Below are positions 1-8,671 of a DNA stretch of 64,000 bases, piece after piece. Source of the DNA: Hyphomicrobiales bacterium. Its GTDB lineage: Bacteria; Pseudomonadota; Alphaproteobacteria; Rhizobiales; Devosiaceae. How positions within the stretch are numbered: position 1 is the stretch's first letter; each line of letters begins with the position of its first letter. Made by a program: the position numbers and the translations under genes. Where the stretch lies: positions 78,847 to 142,846 of the forward strand of contig UCAU01000012.1 in NCBI GenBank assembly GCA_900470445.1, in the 5' to 3' direction. A model generated the notes under the pieces. It was not told where the DNA came from. It searched no databases and saw only the letters and a program-made list of their open reading frames with translations.

Positions 1-326
1 TCGGCCTCGTAGAGCACGCGGGCCGTTTCGGGGTCGCGTTCGCGCGACAGGCCATAGACGAAGGGGCCGACGAACTGGCCTTCGTGGAACAGGTGAATGC
101 CGGTCGGCGGCGCGAGGGTGCGCAGGCGCTGCACCTTGAACGGATCATAGGGCGCCACCTGATCGGCAAAGATTGCGGTCAGCGCCAGCAGGATCAGGAA
201 CCACAGCGAGATGACGGCGAGCAAATGCTTGGAAAAGCGGCGCCATACCAATTGCCAGGGCTTGGCGGTGAAGAGGTCTTCCTTGTGGTCGCGGACTTTG
301 GGGGCTTCGAGGGCGGAATCGGTCAT
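1..326 (-). CDS. ABC transporter permease, DppC/OppC type (partial)
   Basis: This is the N-terminal part of an inner-membrane permease of the peptide/nickel/opine ABC family; the rest lies beyond the left edge. The protein starts MTDSALEAPK. It has a cytoplasmic lead, then one hydrophobic helix (around residues 37-53, LLAVISLWFLILLALTAIF) followed by ADQVAPYDPF, the usual OppC N-terminal pattern. A GAGTGCGCCC stretch sits just upstream of the ATG. It is the third gene of an operon with the DppB-like permease (11 nt gap) and the binding protein upstream, so it probably completes an importer for oligosaccharides or sugar-acid compounds. The substrate is inferred from neighbours only. Confidence 0.85.
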   Translation of the reverse strand, partial: MTDSALEAPKVRDHKEDLFTAKPWQLVWRRFSKHLLAVISLWFLILLALTAIFADQVAPYDPFKVQRLRTLAPPTGIHLFHEGQFVGPFVYGLSRERDPETARVLYEA

Positions 327-337
327 GGGCGCACTCC

Positions 338-1324
338 TCACGCGTAGCGGATGCGCGGGTCGAACCACGCCAGCAGGATGTCGGAGACCAGCGTGCCGAT
401 GACGGTAAAGACGCTGAGGATGAGAATGAAGCTGCCCGCCAGATACATGTCCTGCATCTTGAGGGCCTGCAGCAGTAATGGGCCGGTCGTGGGCAGGTTG
501 AGCACGACGGCGGTGATCACGTCGCCCGAGAACAGGGCCGGCAGCGACCAGCCGACGGTGGAAATGAAGGGATTGAGCGCGACGCGCACCGGGTAGTTCC
601 ACACCACCTGGCGCTCGGAAAGGCCCTGCGCATAGGCGGTCTCGACATAGGGCTTGCCCAATTCATCGAGCATATTGGCGCGCATGACGCGAATGAGGCC
701 AGCCGCACCGCCCGTCGCCAGCACGACCAGCGGAATCCACAGGTGCGAGAGCAGGTTGACGACTTTGTCCCAGCTCCAGGGCGCGTTCTGATATTGCGGA
801 GAGAACAGCCCGCCCACATCGATATTCAGATACATGAAGCCGATCCACATCAGGATCAGCGCGAGCAGAAAATCGGGCACGCCCTTGCCCAGGAAGCCGA
901 AGACCGTGAAGAGGTGGTCGAGAATGGAATATTGCCGCGTGGCCGAATAAACGCCGACCGGAATGGCGATGATCCAGGTAAAGACCAGGCTGAGCGAGGA
1001 AATGGCGAGGGTGAGCGCCAGCCGGTCCCAGATCAGGCTGCCCACGGGGGCATTCCATTCCAGGGAATGGCCGAAATCGCCGCGGAACACGATATTGGAA
1101 ATCCAGCGCCAATATTGCACCAGAATGGGGTCATTGAGCCCCAGATTCTGCCGCATGATCGCTTCCTGCGCGATGGAAATATAGTCGCCCTGCTGGCGCA
1201 GCTGGGCCGCATAGGAGGTGACATAATCGCCCGGCGGCAGCTGGATGATCACGAAGGATATGAACGAGATAAAGATCAGCGTCGGTATCGCCAGAAGCGC
1301 ACGCCGCCCGATAAAGGCAATCAT
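338..1324 (-). CDS. ABC transporter permease, DppB/OppB type
   Basis: Inner-membrane permease of the peptide-type ABC importer family, 328 residues, which is normal length. The first helix is at residues 6-27 (ALLAIPTLIFISFISFVIIQ), followed by the LPPGDY motif seen in this subfamily. The C-terminal half carries the permease loop around RVMRANMLDELGKPYVETAYAQGL, which contacts the ATPase. An upstream in-frame start at 1351 exists, but the start at 1324 has a GGGGAGAGAG ribosome site at proper distance and begins at the hydrophobic helix, so I prefer it. It lies between the binding protein (105 nt upstream, with a hairpin in the gap) and the second permease. No ATPase gene is visible in the window for this transporter; it may follow beyond the left edge. 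Confidence 0.92.
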   Translation of the reverse strand: MIAFIGRRALLAIPTLIFISFISFVIIQLPPGDYVTSYAAQLRQQGDYISIAQEAIMRQNLGLNDPILVQYWRWISNIVFRGDFGHSLEWNAPVGSLIWDRLALTLAISSLSLVFTWIIAIPVGVYSATRQYSILDHLFTVFGFLGKGVPDFLLALILMWIGFMYLNIDVGGLFSPQYQNAPWSWDKVVNLLSHLWIPLVVLATGGAAGLIRVMRANMLDELGKPYVETAYAQGLSERQVVWNYPVRVALNPFISTVGWSLPALFSGDVITAVVLNLPTTGPLLLQALKMQDMYLAGSFILILSVFTVIGTLVSDILLAWFDPRIRYA

Positions 1325-1352
1325 ACTGCAGCTCTCTCCCCTTGCCGGCACG

Positions 1353-1382
1353 CCACGGCCCGGCTTGGAGTCCGGGCCGTGG
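1353..1382 (-). promoter_or_regulatory. Intercistronic hairpin between binding protein and permease
   Basis: There is a perfect 11-bp inverted repeat (CCACGGCCCGG / CCGGGCCGTGG) with an 8-nt loop. It sits in the 104-nt gap between the binding-protein stop and the permease start and has no T-run. By analogy with other ABC operons it may protect or attenuate the transcript so that the binding protein is made in excess. The role is inference. Confidence 0.55.
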
Positions 1383-1428
1383 GGCCAAGATGGCGCGCGG
1401 GCGAAAGCTCCGCGCGCCGTTGCGCCTA

Positions 1429-3336
1429 TCAGGGCTGCTTGAGCCAGAACTGCTGGGTGCGGGCCAGGCCAATGCCGCGGAAAATGTCGTCCTGCACCAG
1501 ATCAGGCTGCACGTTCTGCATGGTATTGCCGACGATATTGACCACCGGGCCTTCGCCATAGACCCCGATCACCCAACCCTGTTCGGTAAAGATGCGGGCC
1601 ATTTCGTTGACCGAGACATCGGCCTCCTCGATCGAGGCTGATTGGGAGGCTTTGTCCCAGAGGGCCCAGATCTCGCGGACCGGATCGTCGGCGGGCGGCT
1701 CGATGCCTTCGGCGCCGTCCGTGCTGTACCATTTGAAATATTCGTTGCCGTAACCATCCCAACCCATCAGGCGGCGCGGGTCGGCGGGCAGATAGGTCAT
1801 GCGGTCGAACGGGATCCAGTGCATCTGGAAGTCGTTATTGGCGCGGTTATTGTCCCACTGGGTGCGGTCGATGACGCGGGGCAGCATTTCAATGCCCACC
1901 TCCGCATAGTTTTCGGTCAGCAATTCCAGCGTCTTGGCATGGGCCGCGTCGCTGGTTTCGACCACAAGGCTAAACCGCTTGCCATCCGGGCGCAGCCGGA
2001 AGCCCTGGGCGTCGCGTTGATCAAGGCCCGCTTCGTCGAGCAATTGATTGGCCAGGTCCGGATCGTATTCGGTCCAATGGGTGGACAACTCTGCATTGTA
2101 ATATTGCGTGCCGGTCACGGGCGCCGCCTGGATCGGCTGGGCCATGCCCGACTGGGTCAATTCGATGATCAGTTCGCGATCGACCGCGATGGAGAAGGCT
2201 TCGCGCACTTTCTCGTCGGCGAAGAGGGCCGCCAGTACCTCGTCCTTGACGGTCATATTGGGCACCAGCGACCAGACATTGGTGTCCTTCCAATTGACCG
2301 TGTGATAGCCGCCGCGCGCTTCGTTTTCCTTGTAGAAGGTGAAATTGGTGAGGGTCAGCCCGCGATCCTGCATGTCGAGCTGGCCCTGCGCGATCATCAG
2401 GTTGAGCGTTTCGGGGTCCTGATAGAGGCGGTGCTCGATGCGGTCGATATAGGGGAGCTGGTTGCCCGCCTGATCGACGGCGTAATAATAGGGATTGCGC
2501 ACCATCACCACCGTGTCGGCCGGTGGTGGGGTCTCGATCTTCCAGGCAGTGATGACGGGCAGGTCCGGATTGGACCACCAGGCGGTGGCGGCGCCCTTGG
2601 AGCCCCATAGATCGGTCCAGGCGGCGACGTTGAACTTTTTCGCCGCTGCTGCCAGTTCCTCGTCGCTGGCATAGTTGTTGTTGAACTGGCTCAGGTAATG
2701 CTTGGGGAAGAGGAAGCTGGGGCGGTCCAGGCTCGGCTCCCCGGTGGAATCCTTGGCCAGGATTTGCAGGAAATACACATAGGGCTGGGCGAATTTCACC
2801 TTAAAGGTGCGCGCATCCACCACTTCGAGTTCGAGCGGCACGCCGCCCGGCGCAAAGGTCGGCTCCAGCGTGGGCACGATTTTGCGGTTGAGGAAGATGT
2901 CATTGTACCAGAAGGCGACGTCTTCGGTGGTCACCGGCTCGCCATCGGACCATTTTAGGCCATCCAAAAGGGTGAAGGTGAATTCGGTCGAGTTCTCGTT
3001 GACCGCGTAGCTTTCGATATAGCCCGGGGTCAGCACGGCGCCGCCATTGGCATCGGCGGTCCATTTGAGGACGCGTTCTTCCATCAGCTTGGTCGGACCC
3101 CAGCGATCGCCCGGGCCGCTGAAGGCGCGGCGCCAGGTGCCGCCATATTGGCCAACCTCGAGGGCATTGACCACAGTCGGTTTGGTGGGCAGGCGTTCAT
3201 CGACCGGCGGCAGGCTGCCGGCTTCGACCAACTCGGTCAGCATTGGGGCTTCCTGGAAGGCCCAGGCCAGGCTTGTCAGCCCGGTCGTGCACAGGATCCC
3301 GGTTGCCAAAGCGGCAACCCATCTCTTGGAATTCAT
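1429..3336 (-). CDS. ABC transporter substrate-binding protein (SBP family 5)
   Basis: Periplasmic solute-binding protein of the large dipeptide/oligosaccharide family (SBP_bac_5), 635 residues. It has a Sec signal (MNSKRWVAALATGILC... ending near AWA, about residue 26). The mature part starts with QEAPMLTELVEAG and PPVDERLP, typical of the long subfamily that often binds oligosaccharides rather than peptides. Core family features include FTLLDGLKWSDGEPVT and the lobe containing VREAFSIAVDRELI. An in-frame start exists at 3384, but GGAGG just before the ATG at 3336 plus the signal peptide decide for 3336. It is first in an operon with two permeases. The neighbouring ROK, LacI, uronate dehydrogenase and lactonase genes suggest uronate-containing oligosaccharides; this is not shown by the sequence itself. 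Confidence 0.9.
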   Translation of the reverse strand: MNSKRWVAALATGILCTTGLTSLAWAFQEAPMLTELVEAGSLPPVDERLPTKPTVVNALEVGQYGGTWRRAFSGPGDRWGPTKLMEERVLKWTADANGGAVLTPGYIESYAVNENSTEFTFTLLDGLKWSDGEPVTTEDVAFWYNDIFLNRKIVPTLEPTFAPGGVPLELEVVDARTFKVKFAQPYVYFLQILAKDSTGEPSLDRPSFLFPKHYLSQFNNNYASDEELAAAAKKFNVAAWTDLWGSKGAATAWWSNPDLPVITAWKIETPPPADTVVMVRNPYYYAVDQAGNQLPYIDRIEHRLYQDPETLNLMIAQGQLDMQDRGLTLTNFTFYKENEARGGYHTVNWKDTNVWSLVPNMTVKDEVLAALFADEKVREAFSIAVDRELIIELTQSGMAQPIQAAPVTGTQYYNAELSTHWTEYDPDLANQLLDEAGLDQRDAQGFRLRPDGKRFSLVVETSDAAHAKTLELLTENYAEVGIEMLPRVIDRTQWDNNRANNDFQMHWIPFDRMTYLPADPRRLMGWDGYGNEYFKWYSTDGAEGIEPPADDPVREIWALWDKASQSASIEEADVSVNEMARIFTEQGWVIGVYGEGPVVNIVGNTMQNVQPDLVQDDIFRGIGLARTQQFWLKQP

Positions 3337-3613
3337 CGTCTCAATCCTCCCCAACATGAACCGGGTTCCCTTGGCCGGGCGCAATGCTCAGCCTGTGATT
3401 TTGTGCGGAAGCAGCCTCGCTACAATGAAAATATTTGCATGAGTTAGATTCTCCCGCCGGCAGGGCATTTGGAACCGGCGCGATTTTCTCGTCTTTCCGG
3501 TGGCTTCTGCCGCTACACTTTCATAATTGCGTCACTCGTCGTATGAATCAACTAGAAAAATTTTGCACGAATGGCATTATGCGGCCGAGTGGAGGGGAAG
3601 GAGTCTATCTTGA
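3337..3613. promoter_or_regulatory. Divergent promoter region between binding protein and ROK regulator
   Basis: This 277-nt region separates the minus-strand transporter from the plus-strand ROK gene and must hold both promoters. It is more AT-rich than its surroundings, especially at 3500-3570. I could not pick out a convincing palindromic operator or paired -35/-10 by eye. GGAGGGGAAGGAG at about 3590-3604 is the ribosome site of the ROK gene. Confidence 0.5.
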
Positions 3614-4828
3614 ATGGAAGATTGGCAGATAAATCAATCGCCTAGCGAACAACGGCAGAATCCGGCAGATTTAACCAAGGTACGTGCCTCAAATTCCGCG
3701 CCGCGCCAGCTGCGCCAATTGGCCGAGGTGCTGATCGAGGCGGGAGCGCTGCAACGCCCCGCTCTGGCCAAACGGGTCGGGATTTCCAAACAGGCCGTGT
3801 CCGAATTGCTCTCGGTGCTGGAACAGCGCGGGCTGGTGCAGGTGGCCGGGCCCCTCAATGGCCTGCCGGGGCGCTCGAGCCTGAGCTATGCGCTACGGCC
3901 CGATGCGGCTCTGGCGCTGGGTTTTGATATCGGGGGCACCAAGATCGCCGCGGCCCTGGTCGATTTGCGCGGCAAGGTGCTGGCCGAAACCGTGGTGCCG
4001 ACGGCTTTGGGTGGGCTCGATCAATTGGTCGGGCAATTGGTGGAGTTGGCCGAGACACTGGCGCGGACTGGCGCGGTGCAACGGTTTCGCGTGCAGGCCT
4101 GCACCGTGGGTGTGCCGGCGGCGGTCAATCCGGCGACGGGCATTTTGAACCTAGCGGCCAATCTGCCGGGGCTCGAGGCGGTTGATCTACATGCCCGGCT
4201 GACCAGGGCGCTGGGCTGTCCGGTCTCGATCGAGAATGATGTCAATCTGGCGCTGCTGGGGGAAGTTGCTAGCGGCAGCGGCCAGGGCAAGCGCGATATC
4301 GCCTTTATCGCTTTGGGCACCGGGGTCGGCGCGGGGCTGATGGTCAATGGAAGGCTGCTGCGCGGCGCCACTGGCGGGGCGGGGGAAATCGCCTATCTGC
4401 CGCTGCCCGATCATCGCACCACCGCGCGCTCGCTGGCGCAGGGGCACTTTGAAACCATGGTGGGCGAGGCGGGCATTCGCGAAGCTTTCGCTCGGCGCGG
4501 TGGGGCGGCGGATGCGTCGGTGCGGGCGATTTTCGATCTGGCGACCGCGGGCGATGCCCGGGCGCTGCAGACCATTGATGAGCTGGCGGGGCATGTGGCG
4601 CTGGGCATCGTGTCGCTGATTGCGCTGGTCGATCCCGAACTGGTGGTGCTGGGCGGCAGCGTTGGCGCGCGGCCGGAACTGATCGAGCGCGTGCAGGCGG
4701 AACTGGCGGCGCGTTTCGAGCGGCCGGTGCCGATTGTGGCGAGCAATACCGGCTCGCGGGCCGGGCTGGCCGGGGCGCTGGAAATGGCGCGGCGGCATTT
4801 GCTGGCAGATTTGTTTGGAGAGGAGTGA
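3614..4828 (+). CDS. ROK family transcriptional regulator
   Basis: 404-residue DNA-binding sugar-responsive regulator. Residues about 28-80 form a winged helix-turn-helix (LRQLAEVLIEAGALQRPALAKRV, then GISKQAVSELLSVLEQRG). The ROK kinase-like domain follows, with the phosphate loop GFDIGGTKIAAALVD, the motif ENDVNLALLGE and LGTGVGAGLMVNGRLLRGATG. The usual cysteine-rich zinc motif after the GGAGE segment is absent: that stretch reads EIAYLPLPDHRTTARS. The ATG has a strong GGAGGGGAAGGAG site. It is divergent from the ABC importer and likely represses it, with a sugar ligand releasing it. The sugar is unknown. It ends 7 nt before the convergent LacI gene. Confidence 0.9.
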   Translation: MEDWQINQSPSEQRQNPADLTKVRASNSAPRQLRQLAEVLIEAGALQRPALAKRVGISKQAVSELLSVLEQRGLVQVAGPLNGLPGRSSLSYALRPDAALALGFDIGGTKIAAALVDLRGKVLAETVVPTALGGLDQLVGQLVELAETLARTGAVQRFRVQACTVGVPAAVNPATGILNLAANLPGLEAVDLHARLTRALGCPVSIENDVNLALLGEVASGSGQGKRDIAFIALGTGVGAGLMVNGRLLRGATGGAGEIAYLPLPDHRTTARSLAQGHFETMVGEAGIREAFARRGGAADASVRAIFDLATAGDARALQTIDELAGHVALGIVSLIALVDPELVVLGGSVGARPELIERVQAELAARFERPVPIVASNTGSRAGLAGALEMARRHLLADLFGEE

Positions 4829-4835
4829 GGGGGCC

Positions 4836-5885
4836 TTAAACCAGCCGCCGTGCGCTGTTGCGGACGGTCAGCCTACAGCCTAGCTCCAGCCGGTGGGCGG
4901 GGGGGTGCTGGGCCGCATTGACGATGCGTTGCTCGAGCAGGTGCAGGGCGGCGGTGCCCATATGTTCGAGCGGCACGCTGACCGTCGTAAGGCTGGGCGT
5001 GGTCAATTCGCCGATGGCCACGCCGTCAAAGCCGACAATGGAGACATCGCGGGGCGGGGTCAGTCCGGCCTTGCTCAGCGCGGCGAGCGCGCCCAAAGCC
5101 AGGTTATCGGCGGCGCAGAAAATCGCCGTCACCCCGCCCAGGCCATTGTGCTCGGCGAGCCACGCGGTAAGCGCCGCTTCGCCCTGATCGGGCAGAAAGC
5201 CTTCGGCCAGATGGATATGGGCGGTATCGAGCGGCAGGCCATTGGCGCGGAAGGCGTCGAGGAAACCGTCGCGGCGGCGGCGGATGGTCGAGCGGCCTTC
5301 CCAGGTCAGGTGCAGGATCGAGCGGTGGCCTTCCTCGATCAGCCAATTGGTGGCGTAGCGCGCGGCAAAGCGATTGCCCGGCGTGACGCTGTCGATCTGC
5401 ATTTCATGATCTTCGCCATTGATCAGCACGGCCGGGATTTCCGAGGCCGCGATGTCGCGCAGCACCTCACGGCGGTCTTCGCTGAGCAGCAAGATGCCGT
5501 CCACCTCGGCGGCGCGGGCTTCGGCAACGATTCTATCGCCGCTGATATCGGGCCGGTCGATTTCGATGGGGACGACGCGAATGGCGCGCCGCTCGCATTC
5601 GCGCATCAGCGTGCTCAGCAGTGTCCAGGAGAACAGGTTGAACTCATTATGCGGCAGCGTATCGCTGGGCACGGCCAAAAGGATGGAGCGCAGCACGGCG
5701 ATCGATGCCTTTTCGCGCCGCTTGGCGAGATAGCCCAATTGCCCGGCGGCATCGAGCACGCGGGAGCGGACCTCGGGCGAGATGGGCGCCGTGCCATTGA
5801 GCACATGCGACACGGTCGAAATGGCCACATCGGCCTGTTGCGCGATTTCCTTGAAGCCGACCTTCTTGTGCTGCACCGGCTTCAT
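4836..5885 (-). CDS. LacI family transcriptional regulator
   Basis: 349-residue LacI/GalR repressor. The N-terminal helix-turn-helix reads VGFKEIAQQADVAISTVSHV with the hinge helix VRSRVLDAAGQLGYLAKR. The periplasmic-binding-like ligand domain follows (GILLLSEDRREVL, NLALGALAALSKAGL, and VSIVGFDGVAIGELTTPSLT). A longer open frame reaches 6137 but overlaps the upstream gene, and the domain starts at MKPVQHKK, so I use 5885. Its ATG overlaps the TGA of the uronate dehydrogenase gene (ATGA), so the two are cotranscribed and translationally coupled. Probably it senses a uronate-derived sugar and controls this locus. Confidence 0.92.
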   Translation of the reverse strand: MKPVQHKKVGFKEIAQQADVAISTVSHVLNGTAPISPEVRSRVLDAAGQLGYLAKRREKASIAVLRSILLAVPSDTLPHNEFNLFSWTLLSTLMRECERRAIRVVPIEIDRPDISGDRIVAEARAAEVDGILLLSEDRREVLRDIAASEIPAVLINGEDHEMQIDSVTPGNRFAARYATNWLIEEGHRSILHLTWEGRSTIRRRRDGFLDAFRANGLPLDTAHIHLAEGFLPDQGEAALTAWLAEHNGLGGVTAIFCAADNLALGALAALSKAGLTPPRDVSIVGFDGVAIGELTTPSLTTVSVPLEHMGTAALHLLEQRIVNAAQHPPAHRLELGCRLTVRNSARRLV

Positions 5886-6658
5886 TCTACGACGCGGCGC
5901 GCCATGCCGCCGCCCAGGAACATATTGGCCGGATCCTCGAGATCGATGGAGGCACGCGGATCGGGGAAATCGTGCAGCAGCGAGCTGCCTTCGGGCGCCC
6001 AGCCCAGCGCGTTGTCGGGCGGGTTGGTGAAGAAAGCGCCCGGATTGTCCGAGATGCCGTAAAGGGTCTGGCAGCCCAGATCGTCCACGCTCAGCGCCCG
6101 GTCGACCATGCGGGAGAGATCGGTGGGATCGCACCAATTGCGGGATTCGCGCGGCGTTTTCGGCCTATGGGCCGAGCAGATGCGGATCGACAGCGACTGC
6201 ACGCCGTATTTGTCGAAATAAAACCGGGCCAGGTTCTCCCCGAAAGCCTTGGAGACGCCGTAGAGGGTGTCGGGGCGAAAAGGCACATCCACCGGCAGCG
6301 GCGCCTGCGCCGTGGGGTAGAACCCGGCCACGTGATAGGACGAGGCATAGATCACCCGGCGCACGCCATGGCGACGGGCGGCCTCGAAAATATTGTAGCA
6401 GCCCATGATATTGGCGCGCAGGATCAGGTCCCAATCGCCCTCATTGGCCATGCCGCCCAGATGCAGCACGGCATCGGGCTGCTGCGCCATCAGCGCGTCA
6501 ATGGCTGCGGCATCGGCTAGGTCGGCAAGCTCGATTGGCGTGCCATCGGGCCCGGGGCGCATATCGGTAGCCAGCACGGCATGGCCCTGCGCAACGAGCG
6601 CTGGGCGAAGCTGTGTTCCCAGATAGCCGGAGGCTCCGGTGAGCAGGATGCGGGACAT
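5882..6658 (-). CDS. udh: NAD-dependent uronate dehydrogenase
   Basis: Short-chain extended-type dehydrogenase, 258 residues, the length of bacterial uronate dehydrogenases, which oxidise D-galacturonate or D-glucuronate to the aldarolactone with NAD. The Rossmann motif GASGYLG is at residues 8-14, the YASSYH serine region near 104-109, and the catalytic YGVSK at 133-137 (the known enzyme has Tyr about 134). The C-terminal WCDPTDLSRMVDRAL block fits the family. The start at 6658 is chosen over 6724 because the Rossmann strand begins at MSRILLTG. It overlaps the LacI gene by ATGA and is divergent from an SMP-30 lactonase that would open the product lactone. Generic epimerase is the fallback call. 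Confidence 0.85.
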   Translation of the reverse strand: MSRILLTGASGYLGTQLRPALVAQGHAVLATDMRPGPDGTPIELADLADAAAIDALMAQQPDAVLHLGGMANEGDWDLILRANIMGCYNIFEAARRHGVRRVIYASSYHVAGFYPTAQAPLPVDVPFRPDTLYGVSKAFGENLARFYFDKYGVQSLSIRICSAHRPKTPRESRNWCDPTDLSRMVDRALSVDDLGCQTLYGISDNPGAFFTNPPDNALGWAPEGSSLLHDFPDPRASIDLEDPANMFLGGGMARRVVE

Positions 6659-6727
6659 GGAACCGAAGCCCTTATGCGCGCCGGAAAGTGTTGGCATGGC
6701 ACGATTGCCGATTGAGCGGTGCAAAAG

Positions 6728-6740
6728 TTGGTATGACTAA
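6728..6740. promoter_or_regulatory. Candidate GntR-like operator between udh and lactonase
   Basis: TTGGTATGACTAA is an imperfect palindrome (TTGGT / ACTAA around ATG) in the 140-nt divergent region. It resembles operators of FadR/UxuR-type GntR regulators of hexuronate genes. If it is an operator, translation of the lactonase most likely begins downstream at the GTG at 6799 rather than at the ATG inside this site. No GntR gene is present nearby. Confidence 0.4.
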
Positions 6741-6798
6741 TCGGGCCGTGAGGCAAGATAGCGTCATCAGGGCGTCTGGCCCGAATCGGGAGTGTGCC

Positions 6799-7701
6799 GT
6801 GAGCGAGACAGCGCGTGAGCAATTGGCCCTGGGGCCGGTGACATTTCTGGTGCGCGAGCGCTTCGGCGTGGGCGAAAGCCCGGTCTGGGACGCTGCACAG
6901 AATCGGCTCTGGTGGTGCGATATCGAAGCGGGGGTGATCCATGCCCTCTCGCTGGGCGATGGCACGCGGCAGGCGCTGCGCTTTGACGAGCCGGTGGGCA
7001 GTTTTGGCCTCGCCGGCCCCGGTCAATTGGTGGTGGCGTACCGGCGGACAATTGAGTTGGTCGATATTGCCACCGGCACAAGAACGCCGCTTGCCGCGGT
7101 CGAGCATGCCAAGCCCAATATGCGGTTCAATGACGGCAAGGTGGGGCCGGACGGCGCCTTTTATGTCGGCAGCATGGACTTTGGCAGTCCCGGCGAGCCG
7201 GAAGGGCGGCTTTATCGCGTCACGCCGGCGGGCAAGGTCAGTGTGTTGGCAAGCGGGGTGACCATTACCAATGGGCTGGCCTGGAACCGGGAGGCGACCA
7301 CGCTTTACCACTCCGATTCGCGTGGGCAGATGTGGGTGGATGCCTGGGATTTCGATGCCGGCACCGGGCATGTGGCCAATCGCCGCCGGCTGCGCGATCG
7401 CGACGAGGCCAATGGCCGTGCCGATGGGGCCGCCTGCGATATGGATGGCTTTTACTGGTCGGCCGCGCCCAGCCGCAGCCGCATCAACCGCATTGCGCCC
7501 GATGGCACACTGACCGGCTGGGTCGACCTGCCGCTGGCCCACCCCACCATGCCCTGTTTCGGCGGGGCCGATATGCGCACGATCTTTGTCACCAGCCTCA
7601 ATTCAGGCAGTGACACGGAGGGACGCGACGGCGTGGTGCAATTCCGCGTCGCCGTGCCCGGCGTGCCGGTCTGCCGGTTTGGCGTTCCGCAGCAAGCCTA
7701 G
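6799..7701 (+). CDS. SMP-30/gluconolactonase family protein (sugar-acid lactonase)
   Basis: Six-bladed beta-propeller lactonase of about 300 residues, the normal length. Family metal ligands are visible: Glu in GVGESPVWD, Asn in MRFNDGKVGPDG, and Asp in YHSDSRG. It also has ITNGLAWN and the FGGADMRTIFVTS block near the C-terminus. I chose the GTG at 6799, which has CGGGAG 6 nt upstream and leaves a normal N-terminus; in-frame alternatives are 6733 and 6688. Divergent from udh, so it likely hydrolyses galactaro- or glucarolactone made by that enzyme. Its stop overlaps the convergent outer-membrane protein gene by 4 nt. Confidence 0.88.
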   Translation: MSETAREQLALGPVTFLVRERFGVGESPVWDAAQNRLWWCDIEAGVIHALSLGDGTRQALRFDEPVGSFGLAGPGQLVVAYRRTIELVDIATGTRTPLAAVEHAKPNMRFNDGKVGPDGAFYVGSMDFGSPGEPEGRLYRVTPAGKVSVLASGVTITNGLAWNREATTLYHSDSRGQMWVDAWDFDAGTGHVANRRRLRDRDEANGRADGAACDMDGFYWSAAPSRSRINRIAPDGTLTGWVDLPLAHPTMPCFGGADMRTIFVTSLNSGSDTEGRDGVVQFRVAVPGVPVCRFGVPQQA

Positions 7702-8525
7702 AACGAGAAGCGCCGCGCCAAACCCACTCCGACGGTAAACTGCTGCTCGCTGCCGGCCTTGACCACGGGCGACTGGCTGATGTCTCCAACATAGCTGCTA
7801 TAGGAGGCATTGAGGCTGACAAAGGTGTCGGGTACGAATTCGTAGCGCGCCTCGAGCTTGACCCCGACCGATTTAACGCCGCCGCTGGGATCGAATGCCT
7901 CGAGGCGTCCGCCCGATGCGGCTGATTCGGCCGGGGTGACGCCAAAATAGGTGTCCATGTAGCCTTCCGAAGCGAAATTGACGACGGGACCGCCAATGAT
8001 CTCGAGCTCCGGGGTGAGCTTGGCGGTGATATCGACACCTGCTTCCCCGACCCAGCCCCTGGCGCCGCCAAAGGCATAGCGCGCCGCGCCATAGATTTCG
8101 GCCGAGAGCATATCGTCGAACACGAATTCATAACCGATGCGGGCGCCCAGCGCGTAAGTGGCGCCGACATCGTCGAGCCCGGTCAAGGCCGCATGATCTT
8201 CGCTGCGGCGTTCGCCTTCATAGCCGGCCGAAGGCGAAAATTTGAACCCGCCGGGCCTTTTCTCGCCATCGATATCGATCCAGCCCCATTGCAGCTTTTC
8301 GACCTTGATGATGGGCTTGAACGTCATCGTATAGTCCGAAGCGCCCTCATAGGCGGCAGCCGTACCGACACCCAGGCCCAGGATGACGATGAAATCGGAG
8401 TCCGGCTGGATCGGCGCCAATTCAGCGGGAGCCGCGCCATAGAGGTCGAAATTTGCCGCCTGCGCGGGGCCGGCAAAAGCGGCGCCCAGCGCCAGGATGG
8501 CCATCAGGCGGCGATGAAGAGGCAT
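7698..8525 (-). CDS. MipA/OmpV family outer-membrane protein
   Basis: 275-residue protein with a signal peptide (MPLHRRLMAILALGAAFAG, cleavage after AQA, about residue 24). It has an alternating beta-strand pattern and a terminal aromatic residue (RRFSF), as outer-membrane barrels have. Segments such as FIVILGLGVGTAAAYEGASD and SVGVKLEARYEFVPD match the OmpV/MipA (MltA-interacting) family. The family is associated with cell-wall scaffold or outer-membrane pore roles. CGGAG lies before the ATG at 8525; an in-frame start at 8570 would precede the signal peptide and is less likely. It is convergent with the lactonase and could be its locus-specific porin, but that is a guess. Confidence 0.85.
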   Translation of the reverse strand: MPLHRRLMAILALGAAFAGPAQAANFDLYGAAPAELAPIQPDSDFIVILGLGVGTAAAYEGASDYTMTFKPIIKVEKLQWGWIDIDGEKRPGGFKFSPSAGYEGERRSEDHAALTGLDDVGATYALGARIGYEFVFDDMLSAEIYGAARYAFGGARGWVGEAGVDITAKLTPELEIIGGPVVNFASEGYMDTYFGVTPAESAASGGRLEAFDPSGGVKSVGVKLEARYEFVPDTFVSLNASYSSYVGDISQSPVVKAGSEQQFTVGVGLARRFSF

Positions 8526-8671
8526 GCAAGCTCCGGGTGATGCTGCGGCCGGACGGCCAGGCACGATCAATGCACCAGCAATGCTTACGCTCTTGTTACG
8601 AGCGCGGGTAAATGGGGTTGAGCATCGCGCTGCACCGTCTTAGCCTGCCGCGCCGGCAAGGAGAGGCGCCG

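Noticed and set aside
743..1561. Long plus-strand frame of 272 codons across the permease/binding-protein region
   Set aside because: It runs antisense to two clear transporter genes, has an Arg/Gly/Gln-rich composition typical of the reverse frame of GC-rich coding DNA, and no ribosome site.
1642..2610. Plus-strand frame of 322 codons opposite the binding protein
   Set aside because: Pure antisense shadow of a well-supported gene; no conserved pattern seen.
4836..6137. LacI gene extended to 6137
   Set aside because: The extra 84 residues are Arg/Gly/Pro-rich shadow of udh; the LacI domain begins at 5885.
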